Shown: positions 1-4,050 of the stretch, one piece after another
Layout: every line of letters begins with the position of its first letter
Position numbering within the stretch: the first letter of the stretch is position 1
From: an uncultured Lachnospiraceae bacterium
GTDB taxonomy: Bacteria > Bacillota > Clostridia > Lachnospirales > Lachnospiraceae
DNA: 6,929 bases
Direction of reading: 5' to 3'
NCBI GenBank assembly: GCA_905203555.1
Contig: CAJKWK010000082.1
Coordinates: forward strand, 1 to 6,929
The notes under the pieces: model-generated
The model's database searches: none
Seen by the model: the letters and a program-made list of their open reading frames with translations, nothing else
Told to the model about the DNA's origin: nothing
Translations under genes and position numbers: made by a program

Positions 1-973
1 CTTCTCCACAGATGGAGCCGCTGTTTCTTGGAGCCTCGTTTTCTGCCAGTACGGTCCAGATGTTCAAAGACGATCACATCGGCATTGTAAAGGGTGGCGA
101 CATCCATGATGAAATTAGCAGTCTTTACCGAAATGTCCCTGTTGATTCCCTTTACTTTGGCCCAGAGTCTGGGTGTTCTGCGGTTTCCATGCTGCTGAGC
201 CTTCTTGATCCGGTTTACCGCATGAGTCAGAGAGTCGTATTCTTTCGGCAGCCTGCAAAAATGCCTGCCTAAGATCGTGCCGTCTGCACGCATGACAGAA
301 ACCGTTGCCGCAGCATTGATGCCAAGGTCAACCGCCAGGATCGTCTGGTCAAATACATTGGTATCCGGAAGCGTTATCTTTTCCTCAAATGGGAAGTCTA
401 AAAACCACTCCTTGCCCCGCTTCTGCAGGGTAGGGGAACATTTCTTCCTAGAAGCGCAGCGCCGATTGATATAATCCATGTCGGATTTCCGGACTTTGAC
501 GGTCAGCCAGCCCAGGTGTTACGGACGAAGACCTTGATCTTCATCTCGTAATCGCCAGACTGTTCGTACATGACGGTCCGGTACATGGACGGATAAACGT
601 ATCCGGTTTTCGGGAAGGATGGCTTCCTGCCGCGGGTTTTGGGATCCTCAGATTCCCAGTTTGCCAGTTTGCTTTTGTAGGAAGATACCTTTCCTATGGC
701 TTCAGAAATAGCGCTGCGCCGCAGGTAACTGGGAAATTTGTAAAACTTCCGGTCAAACGGATAGCTCACATCCGGATTATCCTTAGTTTTGTGACACAGG
801 CGTTCCACATACTGCTGGCGGAGCAGGTTCTGATTCATGGTAGTAATGATGTCCCATTTATCCAGACATACTCCAATCAGGAAGTTCACAGCATCCCTGT
901 ATAAGGATATGGTTTCCTTAAAGACATGGTTGTAGTGCTTGATTTTGACGCTGTAAGTGGAAAACACTTTCAT
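1..973 (-). pseudogene. tnpB: TnpB RNA-guided nuclease of an IS605-type element, frameshifted and cut by the window edge
   Basis: TnpB proteins are RuvC-like endonucleases guided by an omega RNA from the transposon end, and are ancestors of Cas12. The start at 973 (MKVFSTYSVK) is chosen because AGGAGG lies 9 bases upstream. A longer frame to 1078 has no comparable site and enters the IS leader. The first frame runs 156 codons and ends at TGA (503-505) right after the residues NTW. Reading resumes one frame over as GWLTVKVRKSDMDY and stays open to base 1. The second part carries the RuvC-I aspartate in AVDLGIN (codon 327-329) and the RuvC-II glutamate in VIVFEHLD (codon 63-65). The zinc ribbon and third acidic residue would lie beyond the edge. 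Restoring one G in the GGG at 511-513 would give NTWGWLTVK, so a one-base deletion or a sequencing error explains the break. Confidence 0.9.
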
Positions 974-1086
974 ATCGGGATGCCTCCTTCCTAATGTTGA
1001 TACAGCTATGGTAGCAAATCCCATTCTCTCAAGCAAGAAACAGGGACTTACGGATAACAAAAATCTAGGTTTTTGCAAAAATCTTA
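974..1086 (-). promoter_or_regulatory. Leader of the IS element upstream of tnpB
   Basis: These 113 bases between the terminal hairpin and tnpB hold the ribosome binding site AGGAGG (983-988). A weak promoter candidate on the minus strand is TTGCTT, 17 bases, then TACCAT. The nine-base word CAAAAATCT occurs twice on the plus strand (1058-1066 and 1076-1084). The first copy also forms a short inverted repeat, CAAAAA/TTTTTG, within 1058-1075. The promoter call is weak because both hexamers match the consensus only partly. Confidence 0.35.
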
Positions 1087-1124
1087 CCGCCTAACTCATG
1101 ACTGAAGTCACGAGTGTGCGGCGG
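1087..1124. repeat. Imperfect hairpin at the left end of the IS element
   Basis: The arms CCGCC (1087-1091) and GGCGG (1120-1124) enclose ACTC-A-TGAC (1094-1102) and GTCA-C-GAGT (1107-1115), with the loop TGAA. This forms a stem with one A/C mismatch and an asymmetric internal loop. Subterminal imperfect hairpins with an unpaired or mismatched base are the signature of IS200/IS605 ends and are bound by the Y1 transposase. The hairpin lies just inside the candidate TTGAT target and upstream of tnpB, as expected for the left end. No U tract follows the stem on the minus strand, so it is not a typical terminator. Confidence 0.75.
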
Positions 1125-1130
1125 TTAATT

Positions 1131-1159
1131 ATCAACCATATAGCTTTGGTGTTTTGCAT
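1131..1159 (-). pseudogene. Start of a seventh operon gene, truncated by the IS insertion
   Basis: Five bases after the TGA of the 115-codon gene, an ATG (1157-1159) opens a frame reading MQNTKAIWL. It is preceded by AGGAGG about 9 bases upstream, a stronger ribosome binding site than several intact genes here have. The frame runs into the IS end, continues through the hairpin and stops at TAG (1091-1093) after 22 codons. The good start signal, the operon-like spacing and the IS boundary inside the frame suggest that this was a real gene interrupted by insertion at TTGAT. The rest of the gene, if kept, would lie beyond the right end of the element outside the window. The product cannot be named from ten residues. 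Confidence 0.5.
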
Positions 1160-1163
1160 GATG

Positions 1164-1511
1164 TCATTCCTCCTCGAAAACATCTGTTTCAGAAACGAGC
1201 TGTTCGTTAAAATCCACTTCCAGAATATCCTTTGATGTGTCATCTGATTTGTACAAACCATACTTATTTAAGACCGCTTCCGGAAGATAAACGTCGAGGT
1301 CACCCCAGTTGAAGTTATTGCAGTTTCCCTCGTATACCCTTCTTCCATCTTCTGTCTGACAATATTCCCTTACTGCATCTGTGATAGCTTGTCTTACGGC
1401 TGCTGCGTCTTTCAATTTTCGATTATCTGCCAGGAACTCAAAAATATAAGTTTTCGTATTGAGTCCATCCTGATCCGTTGCGATAATACATATTTTTCTA
1501 ATATTTACCAT
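1164..1511 (-). CDS. Uncharacterised 115-residue acidic protein, sixth gene of the small-gene operon
   Basis: I do not recognise the family. The start at 1511 is supported by AAAGGA about 7 bases upstream. The N-terminus (VNIRKICIIATDQDG, then TKTYIFEFLADN) looks like two beta strands. A helical, alanine-rich stretch follows at about residues 35-50, then a region with C, W and aromatic residues (EYCQTEDGRRVYEGNC, FNWGDLDVYLPEAV). The C-terminal 25 residues are strongly acidic and end in three glutamates. No signal peptide or membrane segment is visible, so it is probably cytoplasmic. The upstream gap to the broken fifth gene is 21 bases, consistent with the same transcript. A small accessory protein of a mobile element is plausible but is inferred only from context. 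Confidence 0.75.
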   Translation of the reverse strand: MVNIRKICIIATDQDGLNTKTYIFEFLADNRKLKDAAAVRQAITDAVREYCQTEDGRRVYEGNCNNFNWGDLDVYLPEAVLNKYGLYKSDDTSKDILEVDFNEQLVSETDVFEEE

Positions 1512-1532
1512 ATTTTTTCCTTTCTCAGTTTA

Positions 1533-1857
1533 TTATTTTTCGATCAAAACTTTGATCGCCTTTACCATTTCTTCTACATTAACCTCTCCGCCAAAGCAGA
1601 TTTGGTATTGCGTTTTTTCTTGCAAGCGAATCAGATCGGAATACCTGATTTTTTTAATAAAATCGGAAATGGCCTCATCACATCCCGTTTCGATCCATTC
1701 CGCTTGCTGTTCGTTGATATAGTTCTGATGCCGCTTCGCCGTCGTCATAGCCGTCATCATAGCCTTCCTGTTTCCCATCCTCATAAATTTCCTTGAGGAT
1801 TTCGGTATCTTCTTCAGAAAGCACGACAGAAAAACTGTAACTGTTGACATTAAACAT
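1533..1857 (-). pseudogene. Uncharacterised gene of about 108 codons, split by a frameshift
   Basis: Reading from the ATG at 1857, with GGGAGG as ribosome binding site, gives MFNVNSYSFSVVLSEEDTE, then an acidic segment with GYDDGYDDGE, and after 59 codons a TGA. The second frame, offset by one base, gives the plausible continuation AKRHQNYINEQQAEW, then a helical region and VEEMVKAIKVLIEK to the TAA at 1533. The switch lies near 1715-1740, beside the 12-base tandem repeat encoding GYDD twice. Both halves look coding while their alternative frames do not. I therefore read this as one gene with a one-base gain or two-base loss. A nominal 105-codon frame starting at 1850 covers only the second half correctly. 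The function is unknown. A sequencing error or, less likely, programmed +1 frameshifting are alternatives. Confidence 0.65.
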
Positions 1858-1868
1858 GGCTTCCTCCC

Positions 1869-2042
1869 TTACGGTTGCTGATAAATCCAGTTTCCGTGCC
1901 GAACCTTATCGCTGTCTTTGTGCCAAAAGCCCTGTTTGACCATTCCTCTCACGCTTCCGGTAACATGGATACAAGGGCAACAGGTCGTAAAACGTTTGCC
2001 TGTCCGATTCTCATATTGTCTAGGGCTGCTGTAATACGCCAT
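1869..2042 (-). CDS. Uncharacterised 57-residue basic protein with a CCPC motif
   Basis: The start at 2042 (MAYYSSPRQYENRTGKR) is preferred over an ATG 39 bases upstream because AAAGGAGA lies 8 bases before it, inside the end of the preceding gene. Only two bases separate it from the preceding TAA, so the pair is probably translationally coupled. The protein is rich in R, K, H and aromatic residues. It contains FTTCCPCIHV near residues 19-28 and two more histidines in the C-terminal third. The C-C-x-C-x-H grouping could bind a metal, but it does not match a zinc ribbon I can name. Length, coupling and ribosome binding site support a real small gene. Its role is unknown. Confidence 0.7.
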   Translation of the reverse strand: MAYYSSPRQYENRTGKRFTTCCPCIHVTGSVRGMVKQGFWHKDSDKVRHGNWIYQQP

Positions 2043-2044
2043 GC

Positions 2045-2476
2045 TTACTCTCCTTTCGCAGCTTTGACAGCCGCTGTACATTCTTCAAACATTCTTTTCA
2101 GTATTGTTTTTGAAACCGGTCTGGATACATAAGCGTCTCGAAATGGATATTTATACCAGTCGATTGCAAGTTCTTCCGATGTCCCAGGTTTATAAACAAA
2201 ATTATGACGAGCTTGCAGCACTTCATCTTCTCCCCAATAATAAGGGAAAATCTGAAATAACTTTTGATGTGCTTTGTCGTAAAATGTCCACTGACCCTCG
2301 TCATCACACATTGCCACTTCACTATGCCACTGGTTACCCACCGGTATGTACATATAATCATCTGCGCCAAGTACCTCAACCAGATCCCTCCAGGATTTCG
2401 AATTAACGAATTTTCGATCCGGAAATTCATACTTTCCTCTTGAGTTTCCAAATAGCAAATTACCTATCTCTATCAT
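2045..2476 (-). CDS. Uncharacterised 143-residue protein with a DWYKYPF motif
   Basis: The ATG at 2476 (MIEIGNLLFGNSRGKYEFP) has GGAG about 8 bases upstream. A GTG at 2503 would add nine residues but has no ribosome binding site. The start overlaps the end of the preceding 59-codon gene by 17 bases. The protein is soluble and rich in aromatic residues. A central part (WHSEVAMCDDEGQWTFYDK) looks like beta strands. It is followed by FPYYWGEDEV, then DWYKYPFRDAY at residues 106-116, and a C-terminal helix ending in AAVKAAKGE. The DWYKYPF segment resembles the end of the first protein of this operon (DWYRCPF). I recall similar small proteins in mobile-element regions of Firmicutes but cannot name a family or function. 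Confidence 0.8.
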   Translation of the reverse strand: MIEIGNLLFGNSRGKYEFPDRKFVNSKSWRDLVEVLGADDYMYIPVGNQWHSEVAMCDDEGQWTFYDKAHQKLFQIFPYYWGEDEVLQARHNFVYKPGTSEELAIDWYKYPFRDAYVSRPVSKTILKRMFEECTAAVKAAKGE

Positions 2477-2639
2477 GTTCTTTACTCCATTTTCTACGTT
2501 CACTTACCGATAGTTGGCTTAAAACCCTATTTCTTTCCAGTATTTTTCTCTCTCTTTCCGGAGTTATTGTTTTTGCTTCCTCCCGCAAATACTTTAAGTT
2601 TAAAATCCCATTGGAATGAGCGATTGGTTCTTTTTTCAT
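2460..2639 (-). CDS. Uncharacterised 59-residue highly charged protein, second gene of the operon
   Basis: The frame from ATG at 2639 to TAA at 2460-2462 begins MKKEPIAHSNGILNLKYLREE and ends RRKWSKEHDRDR. A strong ribosome binding site, AAAGGAGG, sits 6 bases upstream, directly after the stop of the 175-codon gene 12 bases away. The 3' end overlaps the next gene by 17 bases, a typical arrangement for translational coupling. The protein is dominated by K, R and E, with a likely amphipathic helix over residues 20-55 and no cysteine. A small helical binding partner or DNA-associated protein would fit, but this is inference. The signals around it make a chance frame unlikely. Confidence 0.75.
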   Translation of the reverse strand: MKKEPIAHSNGILNLKYLREEAKTITPERERKILERNRVLSQLSVSERRKWSKEHDRDR

Positions 2640-2651
2640 ATTGCTCCTCCT

Positions 2652-3179
2652 TTAAATAAACGGACACCGATACCAGTCCACACCATATTTTTCCCGCATC
2701 TGTTCCAGCATTGTTTTGTGAGCCACACTGCCTGCTTCCAAAAGATCAAGGTAACGGAATACCAGTGTGGAAAACGTCTGTTTTAATGTCCGATGCATTT
2801 GCTGTAACGCATCATGATCCGTAAAATAGTTTCTTCTGACGCCGTAAATCACAGACTTTGCAATGACTGAAAAATCATCTTCCTTCTCAAGTTCTTCCTG
2901 AATGTAATGACTATCGAACAGTTCATTGCCAATCTTAGCTGATTTCTCATCTCGACCGTCATAACTTTTCTGCACATAATCATTTGCCCTTGCTTCTACC
3001 CATAAAGCGGCTAAGTGAAGAAAGCGAGTGCTCGCCATATCATCCTGATAAATTTCCTTTGCAATTTCTTCACATGGAAAAAACACATTGTTACATTCAT
3101 CAGAAATAGTTTTCGCCAATGTTTTTACGATTTCTGGATCAGAAACATCCATTTTTAACATTTCGCAAATCTTACTCAT
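2652..3179 (-). CDS. Uncharacterised 175-residue protein, first gene of the small-gene operon
   Basis: The frame can be extended to 3392, but the extension crosses the ssb terminator and a promoter-like motif. The ATG at 3179 (MSKICEMLKMDVSDPEIVK) has AAAGGAAG about 8 bases upstream and is the convincing start. The protein is predicted to be largely alpha-helical and acidic. It has DECNNVFFPCEEIAKEIYQ near residues 27-45, a helical alanine-rich ASTRFLHLAALWVEARAND stretch, and a C-terminal helical part ending in YGVDWYRCPFI. No signal peptide or transmembrane segment is visible. The DWYRCPF end matches DWYKYPF in the third gene product. I do not recognise the family. Position behind ssb with a promoter-like motif 40 bases upstream marks it as the first gene of the transcript. 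Confidence 0.85.
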   Translation of the reverse strand: MSKICEMLKMDVSDPEIVKTLAKTISDECNNVFFPCEEIAKEIYQDDMASTRFLHLAALWVEARANDYVQKSYDGRDEKSAKIGNELFDSHYIQEELEKEDDFSVIAKSVIYGVRRNYFTDHDALQQMHRTLKQTFSTLVFRYLDLLEAGSVAHKTMLEQMREKYGVDWYRCPFI

Positions 3180-3210
3180 GTTTTTCTTCCTTTCTCTTAT
3201 TTCTTTTGTG

Positions 3211-3237
3211 TGTTTCAAGACAATTATGGAATTGGAT
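3211..3237 (-). promoter_or_regulatory. Promoter-like repeated motif upstream of the small-gene operon
   Basis: On the plus strand this reads TGTTTC, five bases, AATTATGGAATTGGAT. Read on the minus strand it offers a -10-like CATAAT followed about 7 bases later by GAAACA, a plausible transcription start 32 to 37 bases before the ATG at 3179. The same 22 bases with the same 5-base gap occur before ssb. No good -35 hexamer is seen at 17 bases, so it may need an activator or another sigma factor, or may be an operator. Confidence 0.5.
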
Positions 3238-3345
3238 GAGAATAAATTCTGTTTATACTGCGAGATAAAAGTGGTACATCGTTTTTGCTGGTTTATCATA
3301 AATTTTTGTAAAAATACATTTTTTCTTATCCGCAAGTTTCTTCTC

Positions 3346-3385
3346 AAAAAAACAGGAACCGCACAATCAATGCAGCTCCTGTTTT
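3346..3385 (-). terminator. Intrinsic terminator of ssb
   Basis: On the minus strand AAAACAGGAGCTGCA pairs with TGCGGTTCCTGTTTT around a 7-base loop. This is a stem of about 15 bp with two G-T wobbles, followed by a run of T to 3346. It lies 38 bases beyond the ssb stop and separates ssb from the small-gene operon. Confidence 0.9.
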
Positions 3386-3422
3386 CACTCAAAAATTATG
3401 TACCGAGAATGTACTGGGAATT

Positions 3423-3887
3423 TTAGTTAAACGGTAATCCTTCATCATCGCCGTAGCTAAAACCATCCATGTATGTGTCGTCGGTATTTCCGTATCCATC
3501 CATGCTTGCGCCGCCAGCATTAGCTCCCGCATATCCCTGATTATTTCCGCCGGCGTTTGCGTTTTTGCTATCCGCAAATTCCTGATCTTCAACAATCACT
3601 TCTGTTGTATAGACTTTCTGCCCATCTTTATTGATATAGCTGCCTGTCTGAATACGCCCGCTTACCAGAACTCTCATTCCCTGATGAAAATACTTTTCCG
3701 CAAACTCACCAGCGCCTCGAAATGCTACGCAGTTGATGAAATCAGCATTCTGTTCATTCTGATTGTTTTTGCGTCCTCTTCGATCTACTGCAAGCGTATA
3801 TCTTGCAATTGCCATCGGATTTTCCCCCTGAGAATAACGAATCTCCGGATCTCTTGTCAGCCTACCCATTAAAATTACTTTGTTCAT
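3423..3887 (-). CDS. ssb: Single-stranded DNA-binding protein, probably a secondary copy
   Basis: SSB coats single-stranded DNA during replication, recombination and repair, and docks partner proteins through its C-terminal tip. The N-terminus MNKVILMGRLTRDPEIRYS, followed by IARYTLAVDRR, DFINCVAF, GEFAEKYFHQGMRVLVSGRI and YTTEVIVEDQEFA, is the canonical OB-fold domain (residues 1 to about 107). A glycine- and asparagine-rich linker follows, and the tip is GDDEGLPFN, a variant of the usual DDDIPF with one residue after the phenylalanine. The length of 154 is normal for the family. AAAGGAG lies 6 bases before the ATG. In Firmicutes the main ssb usually sits between rpsF and rpsR. This copy is flanked by secA and unknown small genes, suggesting a second, perhaps mobile-element, SSB. 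Confidence 0.95.
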   Translation of the reverse strand: MNKVILMGRLTRDPEIRYSQGENPMAIARYTLAVDRRGRKNNQNEQNADFINCVAFRGAGEFAEKYFHQGMRVLVSGRIQTGSYINKDGQKVYTTEVIVEDQEFADSKNANAGGNNQGYAGANAGGASMDGYGNTDDTYMDGFSYGDDEGLPFN

Positions 3888-3913
3888 AGTGTTCTCCTTT
3901 ACCCATCATTTTT

Positions 3914-3935
3914 TTTGAGTGATTTTCAACTCAAA
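3914..3935. repeat. Inverted repeat in the ssb leader
   Basis: TTTGAGT (3914-3920) and ACTCAAA (3929-3935) form a perfect 7-bp inverted repeat around 8 bases. It lies 27 bases upstream of the ssb start and downstream of the promoter-like motif. It is not followed by a U tract in the ssb direction, so it is not a terminator for leader RNA. A repressor site or an RNA hairpin in the leader is possible. Confidence 0.4.
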
Positions 3936-3944
3936 TTACTTTAT

Positions 3945-3971
3945 TGTTTCGGGTTAATTATGGAATTGGAT
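3945..3971 (-). promoter_or_regulatory. Promoter-like repeated motif upstream of ssb
   Basis: This is the second copy of TGTTTC-5 bases-AATTATGGAATTGGAT (plus-strand reading), identical to the copy at 3211-3237 except for the five middle bases. On the minus strand CATAAT would be the -10 box and GAAACA the start region, about 60 bases before the ssb ATG. No clear -35 box is present, only TTCTTA at 18 bases. The identity suggests shared control of ssb and the small-gene operon. Confidence 0.5.
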
Positions 3972-3984
3972 TCTTTTTTATAAG

Positions 3985-4033
3985 AAAAAAAATAAAAGTT
4001 GGTTCTGAACAAAGAGCCAACTCTTATTTTTTT
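3985..4033 (-). terminator. Intrinsic terminator of secA
   Basis: It begins 17 bases after the secA stop. On the minus strand an A-rich arm ending in TAAGAGTTGG pairs with CCAACTTTTA and a T run, giving about 17 bp with one G-T wobble. A C/A mismatch and a further TCT/AGA pair follow around a 6-base loop. Both flanks carry A/T tracts, so it could also terminate plus-strand transcription. Confidence 0.9.
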
Positions 4034-4050
4034 CGTCTGACGTGGATGGT

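Larger units (their letters stand above)
1..1135 (-). mobile_element. Left end of an IS200/IS605-superfamily (IS1341-like) element
   Basis: The element consists of a tnpB reading on the minus strand, a leader of about 110 bases and a subterminal hairpin at 1087-1124. No tnpA (Y1 transposase) is seen upstream of tnpB, so it looks like a tnpB-only IS1341-type unit. That group is thought to be mobilised in trans by a related TnpA. Beyond the hairpin, minus-strand TTGAT (1131-1135) resembles the pentamer targets of this superfamily, such as that of ISDra2, so I place the element boundary there. The boundary is inference. The right end and any omega RNA region lie outside the window. The element interrupts the start of a gene belonging to the upstream operon. 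Confidence 0.75.

Noticed and set aside
12..474. Plus-strand open frames over the left edge
   Set aside because: They lie antisense to the second half of tnpB, whose minus-strand reading carries recognisable RuvC motifs. They have no start signals of their own.
503..520. Programmed ribosomal frameshifting in tnpB
   Set aside because: No slippery heptamer or downstream stimulatory hairpin is evident, and TnpB is normally made from one frame. A simple deletion explains the break.
974..1078. Extension of tnpB to an ATG at 1078
   Set aside because: The added 35 residues cover the IS leader and lack a ribosome binding site. The ATG at 973 has AGGAGG and matches the usual TnpB N-terminus.
1389..1796. 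135-codon plus-strand frame
   Set aside because: It is antisense to two operon genes that have proper start signals and consistent spacing.
2098..2451. 117-codon minus-strand frame
   Set aside because: It overlaps the 143-codon gene in another frame, has no ribosome binding site and no sensible composition.
3180..3392. Extension of the 175-codon gene to 3392
   Set aside because: It would translate the ssb terminator hairpin and the promoter-like motif. The ATG at 3179 has a good ribosome binding site.
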